Source of the DNA: an uncultured Bacteroidota bacterium
Lineage (GTDB): Bacteria; Bacteroidota; Bacteroidia; Chitinophagales; Chitinophagaceae
Reading direction: 5' to 3'
Assembly: GCA_903903635.1 (NCBI GenBank)
Contig: CAIUZK010000083.1
Coordinates: 1 to 64,000 of the forward strand
DNA length: 64,000 nucleotides
Shown: positions 17,903 through 27,852 of the stretch, piece after piece
How the letters are laid out: every line of letters starts with the position of its first letter
Position numbering within the stretch: the first letter of the stretch is position 1
Notes under the pieces: generated by a model
Seen by the model: the letters and a program-made list of their open reading frames with translations, nothing else
Told to the model about the DNA's origin: nothing
Databases searched by the model: none
Program-made: the position numbers and the translations under genes

Positions 17903-19441
17903 TTAGAGCGGTATATTTCCATGCTTACGTTTAGGCATTGATGCTACTTTATTCTCAAGCATCTTAAAACCCTTTATCAGTTTCGACCTGGTCTCGTCGG
18001 GCATGATCACTTCATCAATAAATCCACGGGCGGCAGCGCCATAAGGATTGGCAAACTTATCTATATACTCCGTTTCCTTCTCCTTCAGCTTGGCTTCATG
18101 GTCTGCAGCTTCCGATATCTCTTTTTTGAAGATTATTTCGGCTGCACCCTTAGCGCCCATAACGGCTATCTCGGCTGTGGGCCATGCATAATTCAGGTCG
18201 GCACCGATGTGCTTTGAGTTCATCACATCATATGCCCCGCCATAAGCCTTACGAGTGATAACGGTCACTTTAGGTACAGTTGCCTCACTCAATGCATAGA
18301 GCAACTTGGCGCCATTAATTATAATACCATGCCACTCCTGATCGGTACCAGGCAGGAAGCCAGGCACATCAACAATAACCAGCAGCGGGATATTGAAAGC
18401 ATCGCAGAAACGCACAAACCTTGCACCCTTTTTACTCGAGTTGATATCCAGTACACCAGCCAGGTAAGACGGCTGATTGGCCACCACCCCTATGCTGCGG
18501 CCACCCAAGCGCGCAAAACCAACTACGATATTCTCGGCAAAATCTTTATGCACTTCGGTAAAGGAATTGGCATCAGCCAGTTCTTCAATCACCTCTTTAA
18601 TATCATAAGGCTGATTCGGATTAGCCGGTATTATGTCATTTAGTTTTGGCCTGGACTCGTCCTTAGCCTCATAGGCATAGACCGGTGCATCCTCTTCACA
18701 ATTCTGTGGCATATAGCTCAGCAGACGTTTTATCTGCTGAATACACTCCACTTCATTGGCACAGGCAAAATGCGTAACTCCCGATTTGGTAGCATGAGTA
18801 TGCGCCCCACCCAGTTCTTCACTGGTTACATTTTCATGAGTCACCGTCTTCACCACATTTGGTCCGGTAACAAACATATATGATGTATGCTCTACCATGA
18901 GTATAAAATCGGTAATAGCAGGCGAATAAACCGCGCCACCCGCGCAAGGGCCCATAATAGCCGATATCTGCGGCACCACACCCGAGGCCCTTACATTCCT
19001 GTAAAAAATATCAGCATAGCCTCCCAGCGATACCACCCCCTCCTGTATACGCGCTCCTCCACTATCATTCAATCCAATAACAGGTGCGCCATTCTGCATG
19101 GCCAGCTCCATGATCTTAACTATCTTCTCAGCATGGGTTTCCGACAGACTACCGCCAAAAACAGTAAAATCCTGTGAGTATACATAGGTAAGGCGACCGT
19201 TTATGGTGCCATAACCTGTTACCACACCATCTCCGGGATATATTTCCTGCTCCATACCGAAATCCTTACACCTGTGGGTAACCATTTTGCCAATCTCTTC
19301 AAACGATCCCTCGTCAAGCAGTATTTGCAGACGCTCACGGGCAGTTAGCTTACCCTTTTTGTGTTGCGCCTCAATGCGTTTATCGCCACCACCTTTCAAT
19401 GCTTCCTCATTCTTATGCTTCAATAAAGCTATCTTATCCAT
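17903..19441 (-). CDS. pccB: Acyl-CoA carboxylase carboxyltransferase (beta) subunit, propionyl-CoA carboxylase type
   Basis: This 512-residue protein has the two crotonase-like halves of biotin-dependent carboxyltransferases. The N-half contains [13 protein letters not shown] and [13 protein letters not shown]; the C-half contains [18 protein letters not shown] and [14 protein letters not shown]. It transfers CO2 from carboxybiotin to an acyl-CoA, most likely propionyl-CoA to (S)-methylmalonyl-CoA; acetyl-CoA or another acyl-CoA cannot be excluded. The biotin carboxylase/BCCP partner is not in the window. It has its own promoter-like element TAAGTTTG just upstream, suggesting a separate transcript. 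A B12-dependent mutase is encoded at 42617-44625, but in another cluster. Confidence 0.9.
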   Translation of the reverse strand: MDKIALLKHKNEEALKGGGDKRIEAQHKKGKLTARERLQILLDEGSFEEIGKMVTHRCKDFGMEQEIYPGDGVVTGYGTINGRLTYVYSQDFTVFGGSLSETHAEKIVKIMELAMQNGAPVIGLNDSGGARIQEGVVSLGGYADIFYRNVRASGVVPQISAIMGPCAGGAVYSPAITDFILMVEHTSYMFVTGPNVVKTVTHENVTSEELGGAHTHATKSGVTHFACANEVECIQQIKRLLSYMPQNCEEDAPVYAYEAKDESRPKLNDIIPANPNQPYDIKEVIEELADANSFTEVHKDFAENIVVGFARLGGRSIGVVANQPSYLAGVLDINSSKKGARFVRFCDAFNIPLLVIVDVPGFLPGTDQEWHGIIINGAKLLYALSEATVPKVTVITRKAYGGAYDVMNSKHIGADLNYAWPTAEIAVMGAKGAAEIIFKKEISEAADHEAKLKEKETEYIDKFANPYGAAARGFIDEVIMPDETRSKLIKGFKMLENKVASMPKRKHGNIPL

Positions 19442-19449
19442 AATGGAGG

Positions 19450-19457
19450 CAAACTTA
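19450..19457 (-). promoter_or_regulatory. Bacteroidota -7 element TAAGTTTG
   Basis: This is an exact TANNTTTG match on the minus strand, 8 nt before the carboxyltransferase ATG. No -33 TTG is seen at the right distance. Confidence 0.4.
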
Positions 19458-19685
19458 CAGCAAAAAGCAGGTTTTTCTTATTCCGATTGTTTTTATGTAT
19501 TTATAAGAATCTGTAATTTTATATTTACAATGCGTTTGGTATAAAAAAGTAACAGATCTATGGCAGTTGATAATATCATATTACCGTCAATATTATTGTC
19601 AGGCCATTTCATATAAAAGCACATGAATGGTTGCAAAATAATTCAGTTGCCATCTAATTCATTTTGCACGTATATCATATTAACA

Positions 19686-19715
19686 TTGGTAAATGAAAGG
19701 CAACCCTTAGTTTTG
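19686..19715 (+). promoter_or_regulatory. Bacteroidota-type promoter TTG-N19-TAGTTTTG
   Basis: A TTG at 19686-19688 is followed after 19 nt by TAGTTTTG at 19708-19715, matching the -33/-7 consensus and spacing. The ATG of the thioredoxin-like gene is 18 nt downstream. This is the best promoter match in the window. Confidence 0.6.
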
Positions 19716-19733
19716 TACATAGCATATATCCTA

Positions 19734-20213
19734 ATGAGAAAACTCCTTTTTGCCTTTTGTTTCCTTTGCTTATCACTCAGTGGTAATGCTCAGCAAATCC
19801 CTGCCTATACCGCCAAAGACATTTTCGATCATACGGCCTCCCCCGATACCGTTTATATCATCAACTTCTGGGCTACCTGGTGTGCGCCCTGTGTGCATGA
19901 GTTGCCTGAGTTCAACGACCTGTATAACTACTACGAGGGCAAACCAGTAAAAATCATTCTCATCAGCCTCGACTTTAAAGAAGATTATCCATATAAACTT
20001 GAAGGTTTCCTGCAGCGCAAAAAACTATTACCGGCAGTAGCCTGGCTATCTGATCCCGACCCCAATTCGTTTATACCTAAAATAGACAATTCCTGGCAAG
20101 GCTCGATTCCTGCTACTCTTATAGTTGCCCCTTCCGGTCATTTCAAAAAATTCATTGAAGGAACCATCACCAAAAAAAGGATAACCAAAATCGTAGACCC
20201 TTTGCTTAATTGA
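19734..20213 (+). CDS. TlpA-like periplasmic thioredoxin
   Basis: This 159-residue protein has a signal peptide ending near GNAQQ (residue ~21) and one thioredoxin fold with the active site WCAPC at 49-53 and the cis-Pro segment GSIPATLIV. Such exported TlpA/ResA-like proteins reduce or exchange disulfides of envelope proteins. The frame is open further upstream, but ATG at 19734 gives a proper signal peptide and sits right after the promoter. It is a single gene, followed by 126 nt before the FUSC gene. Confidence 0.88.
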   Translation: MRKLLFAFCFLCLSLSGNAQQIPAYTAKDIFDHTASPDTVYIINFWATWCAPCVHELPEFNDLYNYYEGKPVKIILISLDFKEDYPYKLEGFLQRKKLLPAVAWLSDPDPNSFIPKIDNSWQGSIPATLIVAPSGHFKKFIEGTITKKRITKIVDPLLN

Positions 20214-20278
20214 GCCACTAAGGCATTGTCAGACACTTCTGCTTTAACTTTATAAGAAACCCTTAGCATTTCTATTTT

Positions 20279-20286
20279 TACTTTTG
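20279..20286 (+). promoter_or_regulatory. Bacteroidota -7 element TACTTTTG
   Basis: This is an exact TANNTTTG match 52 nt before the FUSC start. A -33 element is not clear. Confidence 0.4.
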
Positions 20287-20338
20287 CCCCGGAACTGAAG
20301 GTTATTTTAGCAGTTCCTGTTTTATTTTAACTTATTTA

Positions 20339-22477
20339 TTGTCCTATATAGATTCATATAAACGTCTTGCCAAACTGATCCAGAACGAAAGTTTTGAACC
20401 CATGATCAGCTGGGGATTGCGTATGGCGCTATCGGGTACACTACCCGTTATATGGGGACTATCGACCGGCAATCTCAACGATGCTATCTGGATCACACTT
20501 ACCGCCGAGGCCGTAACCTGGGTAGAGATGAAGGGTTCTTTTTCCTGGCGACTACGCACATTGTTGCTGGGGGCTGTGCTGGCCATATTTTTTGCCATGC
20601 TGGGCACGGCTACCGCGGGCATACTATGGATCAGTTTGCTCTGTATGCTTGGCACCGGTTTCTTTGCCACCCTGCTCAAGAGCATGGGCGATCGTGCCAG
20701 TGGCCTGGCCTTATGCGTTTACCTTATGTTCATTATCTGCAATGGCTTTCCGGTTGCGGGTTATGCACAACTGCAGCATAGGTTTGCGCTGGTGTCAATA
20801 GGCGGTGCATGGCCGGTTGTAGTAGGTGTTTTCATCTCGCTGCTCATGCCGGCAGGTGAACCTTTCCGCAGGCAGATCGCGCTGATATGGCGATCGATAG
20901 CCGAACTGGCCGATACCATTGCGCAAAACAAGGGAGGAAGGCACTCTGAAGTGTATGTGCGCGAAAAAGATGTGCGCACCGCTATCGACAATTCTTACCA
21001 GTTTTACGGCAAAATGGCCCACCAGGTCAATCAGAAGGACAACAGGCATTATCAGTTGGCTGTGTTGCGTAAGGTAGCGGGACTGGTTTCGGTAAATGTG
21101 CTGGCTATGGGCGAAGAACTGGAGCACATAGCCATTTCGGAACTGGATGAAGCACTGCGCATAAAAACCGGCACGGCATTCAACATCATGATCGAGGCGA
21201 TCAACCGTATATCTGTTTTTGTCATCACCCTAAAGCCCGAAGAAAAACTCCTGGCAGTGTCGCAAATCAACAGGCTAAAAAAATTCAATGATATGATCCG
21301 GCAGTTTCCACTGCAGCAAAACACGCAACAAAACATCTCAATCAAACGTATCATACAGCTTACCGACCGCACTATCCGCCTGCTCGAAAATGCCATTCAG
21401 CGCATCGATAATATGGGTACCGATGTGCCGGTATATCAGTCTTATTCATTTATTAAAACCCTCTTTGTCCTAAGGCCAAAGTATATGTTGCGCAACCTGC
21501 AGTTACTGTTCAATTTCAATACACTGACCACGCGCTATGCCATCCGCTCGGCCATAGCCGCAACCGTTGCAATGGCCGTCTATATGGTTTTTCATATAGA
21601 TCATGGCTACTGGCTGCCATTTACGGTGATGATTGTAATACAACCCTACTTTGGCGCCACCCTCAAAAAAGCCATTGACCGCATCATAGGCACATTGGCC
21701 GGAGGAATTATTGGCAGTCTTATATTTTTATTGCCTGTTGGCCTGCATATAAAGGAAGTAATCTTGTTCCTGTCCTTTATTTTCATGGTGTATTATATCC
21801 GTAAGAATTATGCCGTAGCCGTATTTATAGTTACACTTAACCTCGTATTGCTGTTCAATATCGAAGCAGCGTTCAGCAATACCCTAATGGTGTACCGGGC
21901 GCTATGCACCACCGGGGGCGCAATGCTTGCTATATTCTCAGGATTTGCCCTGCTGCCCGACTGGGATAAAAAATGGTTACCTGCCCATCTGGCTGCAGCG
22001 CTCCGCAACAACTACAGCTACTTCCTGGCAACATTTTATTCAGCCGCTCCGGTTAACAACTGGACAAAGCTCAAAAGATTATCCGAATCGAATAACAGCG
22101 ACGTTTTCGATTCTTTCAACCGCTACATTACTGAGCCGGGCAGCAAGAACACAGAGCTGTATTACAGCATTATTACAACCAATGTGCGCACCACCCGCAA
22201 CCTCAACAATATTCACCTGGAGCAGGATGAAACGAAAAAGGACCAGACAAAAACAACTACCCTTCTTCAGCAAAAACGAATCCTTGAATGTCATAGCTAT
22301 TTCACACTTATTCTTAATAACCTACCAGGATCAGCCATTTCGGATTCAGGAGAAAACACTAATGACAACAATCTGCCGTCCATTACACTCAACGAGGCCC
22401 AGATGCATTCTCTTGAAAAGCTTGCCATCGAATTAAAAACTTTATCAGAAGATGTAAAGCTTTTGGCCAAAAGTTAA
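20339..22477 (+). CDS. FUSC-family inner membrane protein (YccS/aromatic acid exporter-like)
   Basis: This 712-residue protein has two membrane blocks of several helices each (roughly 25-175 and 395-545), each followed by a soluble region, the typical FUSC layout. The central conserved region includes HGYWLPFTVMIVIQPYFGATLKKAIDRIIGT, matching the R-x-x-G-T element of the family. Members export aromatic carboxylic acids such as p-hydroxybenzoate (AaeB) or are uncharacterised (YccS). The start is a TTG at 20339; the first ATG would be 21 codons later. An exporter for aromatic acids would suit an organism with aryl-CoA metabolism, but the link is speculative. Confidence 0.8.
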   Translation: MSYIDSYKRLAKLIQNESFEPMISWGLRMALSGTLPVIWGLSTGNLNDAIWITLTAEAVTWVEMKGSFSWRLRTLLLGAVLAIFFAMLGTATAGILWISLLCMLGTGFFATLLKSMGDRASGLALCVYLMFIICNGFPVAGYAQLQHRFALVSIGGAWPVVVGVFISLLMPAGEPFRRQIALIWRSIAELADTIAQNKGGRHSEVYVREKDVRTAIDNSYQFYGKMAHQVNQKDNRHYQLAVLRKVAGLVSVNVLAMGEELEHIAISELDEALRIKTGTAFNIMIEAINRISVFVITLKPEEKLLAVSQINRLKKFNDMIRQFPLQQNTQQNISIKRIIQLTDRTIRLLENAIQRIDNMGTDVPVYQSYSFIKTLFVLRPKYMLRNLQLLFNFNTLTTRYAIRSAIAATVAMAVYMVFHIDHGYWLPFTVMIVIQPYFGATLKKAIDRIIGTLAGGIIGSLIFLLPVGLHIKEVILFLSFIFMVYYIRKNYAVAVFIVTLNLVLLFNIEAAFSNTLMVYRALCTTGGAMLAIFSGFALLPDWDKKWLPAHLAAALRNNYSYFLATFYSAAPVNNWTKLKRLSESNNSDVFDSFNRYITEPGSKNTELYYSIITTNVRTTRNLNNIHLEQDETKKDQTKTTTLLQQKRILECHSYFTLILNNLPGSAISDSGENTNDNNLPSITLNEAQMHSLEKLAIELKTLSEDVKLLAKS

Positions 22478-22507
22478 ATTCTCGTTTTCATACATTAAAT
22501 TGCAGCC

Positions 22508-23095
22508 ATGAATTACCTCGGTCATGCCTTCCTTTCCTTTAATAATACAGACATACTGACTGGAAATATGATTGCCGATCATGTTAAGGGTAAACTGGCA
22601 CTTGATAAATATCCCGAAGGCATAAAAAAAGGTATTCAGCTGCACCGAAAAATAGATGCCACCACCGATGCGCATGCGGGAACCATGCGGGCCAAGTTGT
22701 TGTTCCGGGAGCACTACGGATTGTATTCAGGCCCTATCGTGGATACCCTGTTCGACCATTTCCTTGCCTGCGACCCCAAATTTTTTCCTAAGGAAGAAGC
22801 TTTGTTTTCATTTACACAAAACGTTTATTTGCAATTGGGTTCCAACGAGCAGTTTCTACCCGAAAAATTTGCCGCCTATTTCCCTAATATGAAACAAAAC
22901 AACTGGCTGTATAACTACCGCACCATAAAAGGTATGGAGCGCTCACTTAACGGTTTATCCCGGAGAGCATTATACATGCCACCTATCGAAAAAGCCTATG
23001 AAATATTTATTGCTTCCTACTATCAGTTGAACCAATGTTATTATGAGTTTATTGACGATGTAATTAGTTTTGTTAAAAATGAATCGGATAAATGA
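22508..23095 (+). CDS. Acyl carrier protein phosphodiesterase (AcpH family)
   Basis: This 195-residue protein opens MNYLGHAFLSFN and has NMIADHVKG (23-31), IQLHRKIDATTDAH (46-59) and DTLFDHFLA, the conserved His/Asp residues of the ACP-phosphodiesterase family. AcpH removes 4'-phosphopantetheine from holo-ACP, although the physiological role is debated. The start at 22508 is firm from the conserved N-terminus. It begins 30 nt after the FUSC stop, so the two may share a transcript. Confidence 0.85.
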   Translation: MNYLGHAFLSFNNTDILTGNMIADHVKGKLALDKYPEGIKKGIQLHRKIDATTDAHAGTMRAKLLFREHYGLYSGPIVDTLFDHFLACDPKFFPKEEALFSFTQNVYLQLGSNEQFLPEKFAAYFPNMKQNNWLYNYRTIKGMERSLNGLSRRALYMPPIEKAYEIFIASYYQLNQCYYEFIDDVISFVKNESDK

Positions 23096-23138
23096 ATTAT
23101 TGAAACTGGACTATATTTTTGCTAATACCGGAAAAACT

Positions 23139-24338
23139 ATGCCTTTGACACACACATATATTACTACTGCTTTACTCTCCATTTTATTAATTGCCTGTCA
23201 TTCAAAAACACAACCTGCCGCTGCCCGTACCGACAATTCCAAGTTCCATGAGGTACCGGTTAAGACGACGCCCACACCATTTGTTTACGATACTTTAGGT
23301 GAGCCGCAAAGAAATATCATCAACCAGCTCGATCAGTATTACCGCCGCCAGGTTTCGGCAGGTTTCAATGGCAGTGTGTTGATTGGCATGGGTGGTAAAA
23401 TCATATATGAGCGCTATTTCGGGCTCGCCAGCAGGGAGCGCAAGATCAAGCTTAATCCTAATTCCTCCAGCCAGTTGGCCTCTGTTTCCAAAACATTTAC
23501 AGGCGCAGCAGTATTATACCTCTACGACCGAAAATATATATGCCTCGACAGCCCGGTAAAACACTATCTGCACGAATTTCCCTATCCCAATATCACTGTT
23601 AAGATGCTGCTCAATCATCGTTCTGGTTTGCCGGACTATACCAAGTGGGTACCGGTATACAACAACGATACACGCACGCCTATAAATAACGAAATGATGA
23701 TGGCGCTCATGGTAAAACATGTGCCACGCCTTGAATTCCGCCCAAACAGCCGATTCAAGTATTGTAATACCAACTATGCAGTGCTGGCCCGCATGGTTGA
23801 GCGTATTTCCGAAATGCCTTTTGGCGACTTTATGTATAAATACATGTTTCAACCATTGGGCATGGAGCACACTTTTGTATACAACCCGTGGAAGGGTATG
23901 CCGGCCAATGCAACCAGCAGCTATAAACGCAACTGGATAAGAGAGCCCGATATGTTTGCCGATGGCGTATATGGCGACAAAGGTATTTACTCCACTCCCG
24001 AAGATATGTACCGCTGGGATCAGTCATTCTACCAGAACAAACTCCTCAGCAACGAAACTATTGAATTAGCTTATGGCCCCTGCTCATTTGAGAAAAAGGG
24101 CATCAAGAATTATGGTCTAGGCTGGCGTATGCTATGCTATGCCAATGGCAATAAGGTTATTTACCATAACGGCTGGTGGCACGGAAACAACACATCCTTT
24201 TACCGGTTTATTAAGGAGAATATGACCATCATTGTATTGGGTAACCGGTTCACCAACAGCATATACCATCAAGCGCCATCCTTGTATAGTATTATTAAAG
24301 GTGTTCCTGTGTCCAATGGCTTCGATACCGAGGACTAA
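23139..24338 (+). CDS. Serine hydrolase, beta-lactamase/PBP class C family, lipoprotein
   Basis: This 399-residue protein starts with a lipoprotein signal peptide (LLIAC, Cys20). The catalytic motifs of the family are present: SVSK at 115-118 (SXXK with nucleophile Ser115), YCN of FKYCNTNY (YXN) and HNGWWHGN near the C-terminus (HXG). Such enzymes act as DD-peptidases, esterases or peptidases in the periplasm; the exact substrate is not predictable. The frame is open 23 codons further upstream and overlaps acpH, but the lipobox position fits the ATG at 23139. Confidence 0.85.
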   Translation: MPLTHTYITTALLSILLIACHSKTQPAAARTDNSKFHEVPVKTTPTPFVYDTLGEPQRNIINQLDQYYRRQVSAGFNGSVLIGMGGKIIYERYFGLASRERKIKLNPNSSSQLASVSKTFTGAAVLYLYDRKYICLDSPVKHYLHEFPYPNITVKMLLNHRSGLPDYTKWVPVYNNDTRTPINNEMMMALMVKHVPRLEFRPNSRFKYCNTNYAVLARMVERISEMPFGDFMYKYMFQPLGMEHTFVYNPWKGMPANATSSYKRNWIREPDMFADGVYGDKGIYSTPEDMYRWDQSFYQNKLLSNETIELAYGPCSFEKKGIKNYGLGWRMLCYANGNKVIYHNGWWHGNNTSFYRFIKENMTIIVLGNRFTNSIYHQAPSLYSIIKGVPVSNGFDTED

Positions 24339-24496
24339 TGAGGAAACTGATTATGCGGAATGCTGCATTTTACTTTATCAGCTCAGGCCCAAAACATCAG
24401 CAAATTTCTCAAGCGGGCACCCATTCAAAATAATGGCAGTTTAGTGGTATATTTATTCTTATTTCTACCTGATTAAATAATTGCCACCAATTTTTA

Positions 24497-25351
24497 ATGT
24501 TCTCTAAGTATAAATATTCATTTAAAGAACTGATATTATTTCCGCCGCGACCATCCAGTCCATCAGGGCTGGCGCAAAGGCTGAAGGGTAAAACAATTTT
24601 AATAACGGGGGCGAGTTACGGCATAGGCGAAAGCCTCGCCCTTCAACTGGCTGCAACCGGGGCGCACCTCATACTGGTAGCACGCACAATCGAAAAACTG
24701 GAGCAAGTGAAATACCAGGTCGAAACGCTGGGAGGCAAGGCCACAGTTTTTCAGGCCGATATTTCCAACCCCGAACAGGTAGGAGCGCTCACAGATTTTC
24801 TGCACACCTTGCCCAACGGACTGGATATTGTGGTGAGTAATGCAGGCAAGTCAATCAGGCGGCCAATAGAAGAATCGCTCGACAGGTTGCATGATTTCAC
24901 CCGCACCATGTCGCTCAATTATACAGGTCCGGTACAGTTATTACTATCGCTGATACCTATGCTGAAAAAGAACAAGGGGCATATTGTCAATATATCGTCT
25001 GTATCTGTACTGCTGGCGCCTGCTCCTTATTGGGCCGCCTACCAGGCATCAAAGGCCGCATTCGATCAATGGTTCCGCAGTGTACTGCCCGAGCTTAATG
25101 CATCGGGTGTGGCAACCACCTCATTCTACCTGCCACTGGTGCGCACCCGCATGATAGCCCCGACCCAACAATACAACACTATGCCTGCCATGAATCCCGA
25201 TCATGTTGCGGCTTTAATATGCAGGTATCTTTATACCCGTAAGAAACTGTTTATGCCGTGGTGGCTTATATTCGGGCAGTTGGGTTCAGTACTTTTCAGA
25301 CGCTCATGGGAGAACGCCAATACCTCATTACTGAAAAGAAAACAAGCATGA
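24497..25351 (+). CDS. Short-chain dehydrogenase/reductase (SDR)
   Basis: This 284-residue classical SDR has the NAD(P)-binding TGASYGIG at 38-45, the NAG at 115-117, the catalytic Ser of ISSVS and YQASK (Tyr182, Lys186). A hydrophobic C-terminal patch (PWWLIFGQLGSVLF) may associate it with the membrane. It starts an operon with an AMP-dependent acyl-CoA ligase, whose ATG overlaps its stop, and a UbiA-like protein. This suggests modification of a lipid or acyl substrate; the substrate is not known. Confidence 0.85.
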   Translation: MFSKYKYSFKELILFPPRPSSPSGLAQRLKGKTILITGASYGIGESLALQLAATGAHLILVARTIEKLEQVKYQVETLGGKATVFQADISNPEQVGALTDFLHTLPNGLDIVVSNAGKSIRRPIEESLDRLHDFTRTMSLNYTGPVQLLLSLIPMLKKNKGHIVNISSVSVLLAPAPYWAAYQASKAAFDQWFRSVLPELNASGVATTSFYLPLVRTRMIAPTQQYNTMPAMNPDHVAALICRYLYTRKKLFMPWWLIFGQLGSVLFRRSWENANTSLLKRKQA

Positions 25352-26889
25352 TAACTGCTGCCATCAGAAAATTATACAAGGTAAAATTGCTGAAACCCTC
25401 GGGATTGTATTACCTGGCAGGCTCAGTAGTTTATCATGGCATAAACCTCATTGCATTGATGCGGTATGCCGCCAAGAGCTATCCTCAGCATATAGCCATA
25501 ACCGATGATGAAGCATCAATTACCTATACCGGTTTGTACGAGCAATCTGTTCATATTGGCCAATACTTAAACGACAAATTTCATCTTGCCCACGGCAGCA
25601 AAGCAGCTATACTGTGCTGCAATCATGCATCAATGATCCGCTCTGTATTTGCCATTTCGCAAACCGGCGCCGACCTCTACCTGCTTAATAGCGACATGAG
25701 CAACGCTCAGTTCAGCGACCTGGCTTTGCGGTATAAATTCGACCTGGTTGTATACGACGAAGCCCTTTCAGGCATGATAGGTAATGCCGCTGTTGACCTG
25801 AATACAATTCTGGCTTATGGTTGTGATTCAATAGACCAATTGGCTAAATCAGCGCCTCATAAAATAATCCGGGCACGAAAGAACAAGCCCGGAAAGATCA
25901 TTGTACTCACCGGTGGTACTACAGGCGACTTCAAAACCGCAGACCGAAAAGCTTCGATGATCAATTACTTGAACCCCTTTCTCGATCTTATTGTTCAACT
26001 CAACCTGGAATCTTTCAAATCAGTTTATATAGCCACTCCTGTGTATCATGGATTTGGCATTGCCGCAGTGTTAATGGCCCTGATGCTGGGCAACCGGATA
26101 TTTTTAACACCTGGTTTCGACAAGCAGAAAGCCTGCGCATTGGTGCTGGAGCACCAGATACAGGCAGTCACCCTTGTCCCGCTTATGCTCAACAGGATGC
26201 TACATCATGCACCGGGTTCATTACAATCTCTGAATTGCATCATCTCAGGGGGCGCGGCCCTTGATGCGAAACTCGTGAAGGATACTACACAAAAGCTGGG
26301 CGATATCCTGTTCAACCTGTATGGCACTTCCGAGGCAGGTGTTGCCATCCTGGCCACCCCTGCCGATCTGAAAAATGCCCCGGCTACACTGGGCAAAAAG
26401 ATAAGAGGTGTACATATCAATGTGCTCGGTAAAAACAATAATGAATTGCCACACAACGAGATTGGCCGCATTTGCATAAAAAGTAATTGGGTGGCAGGCA
26501 ATAATAATTCAGGCTATATTGAAACCGGCGACCTGGGATATATAAATGAAGATGGTCACTACTTTCTGAGGGGTAAGGTTGATGACATGATTGTATCGGG
26601 CGGAGAAAATGTATACCCTGTAGAATTGGAACATATCCTGATCCAACACACAGACATCAGGCAGGTAGCCGTTATTGGTGTGCATGATGACTTGTATGGT
26701 CAGCGGCTTAAAGCCTACATTGTACCTGACGGCAATGCCTTATTAGCAAAAGAAGATATCACCCATTGGTTATCTACCAGGGTGGCAAGATACCAGATGC
26801 CCGCGCATATAGAATTCATCGAAGAACTCCCGTTCACAGCACTTGGCAAACCAGATAAGAAAGTGCTGATGCAGCTTAATGCCCAATAA
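25348..26889 (+). CDS. AMP-dependent acyl-CoA synthetase/ligase
   Basis: This 513-residue protein of the ANL superfamily activates a carboxylic acid with ATP and forms a thioester. Motifs: VLTGGTTGDFKTADRK (P-loop A3), YGTSEAG (A5), ETGDLGYINEDGHYFLRGKVDDMIVSG (A7-A8, given here as overlapping short blocks TGDLGY and RGKVDDMI), GENVYPVELE, and a C-terminal TALGKPDKK with the catalytic Lys. The start at 25348 makes an ATGA overlap with the SDR stop; the open frame before it lies inside the SDR gene. It is the only CoA ligase in the window and lies about 6 kb from the aryl-CoA cluster on the opposite strand. Confidence 0.87.
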   Translation: MITAAIRKLYKVKLLKPSGLYYLAGSVVYHGINLIALMRYAAKSYPQHIAITDDEASITYTGLYEQSVHIGQYLNDKFHLAHGSKAAILCCNHASMIRSVFAISQTGADLYLLNSDMSNAQFSDLALRYKFDLVVYDEALSGMIGNAAVDLNTILAYGCDSIDQLAKSAPHKIIRARKNKPGKIIVLTGGTTGDFKTADRKASMINYLNPFLDLIVQLNLESFKSVYIATPVYHGFGIAAVLMALMLGNRIFLTPGFDKQKACALVLEHQIQAVTLVPLMLNRMLHHAPGSLQSLNCIISGGAALDAKLVKDTTQKLGDILFNLYGTSEAGVAILATPADLKNAPATLGKKIRGVHINVLGKNNNELPHNEIGRICIKSNWVAGNNNSGYIETGDLGYINEDGHYFLRGKVDDMIVSGGENVYPVELEHILIQHTDIRQVAVIGVHDDLYGQRLKAYIVPDGNALLAKEDITHWLSTRVARYQMPAHIEFIEELPFTALGKPDKKVLMQLNAQ

Positions 26890-26943
26890 ATAGTTGACCG
26901 GAATGCCGCCAGCAATAAATCGAAACAAACCCAAACAAGGTCA

Positions 26944-27819
26944 ATGAGCCAACGCATAAATACCATTCAGTTACGCTATTTTTACACCGTGAAGTGGCTC
27001 TATCGCATAACCGACCTGGTCTTGTACACCAATTTATTTACTGCAGTTTGTGCAGTGGGTTTGTTTATGGCCACCGAATCCCTGGTAAATGGTGCGATAC
27101 CTCTGCTATTTAGTCTGCCACATATTATGGTATTGGGTGGCACTCTCATGGTGTACAATGCCCCACGCATTCTATACAGAATGAGGCATCCCAATCAACC
27201 ACATCCGCTTGGTGGTTTGTATATAGGTTTCTTTTTTGCCGGCCTGGTCCTGCTGCTACCCGGTTTCTTCTTTTTGCCATGGCGCAGCATAATATCAGGA
27301 ATGGCGCTCACCCTGCTTACGCTGGCTTATTCATTACCCATGTTGCCATTCAAAAATAAAAAACGCATCAGGGATTATGGATTACTGAAGATATTGCTGC
27401 TTGCAGGCATGTGGACCATTGTGACCTCGGTACTACCTATATATTATTGGCACAAAAGCATATCTACCTATCCTGTGGAGGTTATGATGCGGTTCGTGTT
27501 TATTTTCCCCTTGTGCATTATTTTCGATATCCGCGACATGCATACCGACCAGGCAAATAAAATAGATACGCTGCCCCATAAGCTTGGATTAATCAACAGT
27601 TACCGGCTTATAGATGCTACACTTGTATTATTTGTTGTACTCGGTATTATCCAGTATTTCCGGCATCCGGTTATGGCAAGGATTGCAGGAGTGGTATTCA
27701 CTGCCCTGATGATCAAATTAGTGATTGCCTATCTTGCCCGGAAACCATCTGACCGCGCCTACCTGCTACTGGCCGACGGTGTAATGCTGTTTTATGCCGG
27801 AATTGTAATCTTAGGATAG
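26944..27819 (+). CDS. UbiA-like membrane protein with degenerate first Asp-rich motif
   Basis: This 291-residue protein has about eight hydrophobic segments. FDIRDMHTDQANK (~196-208) matches the second Asp-rich motif of UbiA prenyltransferases. At the position of the first motif (NDxxDxxxD) the sequence reads VYNAPRILYRM (~61-71) without Asp. It is therefore either a UbiA-fold protein that lost prenyl-pyrophosphate chemistry or a divergent enzyme. It follows the acyl-CoA ligase by 54 nt and probably belongs to the same operon. Confidence 0.6.
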   Translation: MSQRINTIQLRYFYTVKWLYRITDLVLYTNLFTAVCAVGLFMATESLVNGAIPLLFSLPHIMVLGGTLMVYNAPRILYRMRHPNQPHPLGGLYIGFFFAGLVLLLPGFFFLPWRSIISGMALTLLTLAYSLPMLPFKNKKRIRDYGLLKILLLAGMWTIVTSVLPIYYWHKSISTYPVEVMMRFVFIFPLCIIFDIRDMHTDQANKIDTLPHKLGLINSYRLIDATLVLFVVLGIIQYFRHPVMARIAGVVFTALMIKLVIAYLARKPSDRAYLLLADGVMLFYAGIVILG

Positions 27820-27852
27820 CCGCCCTATAATAAGCAAGTAGTTTCAAGGTTT

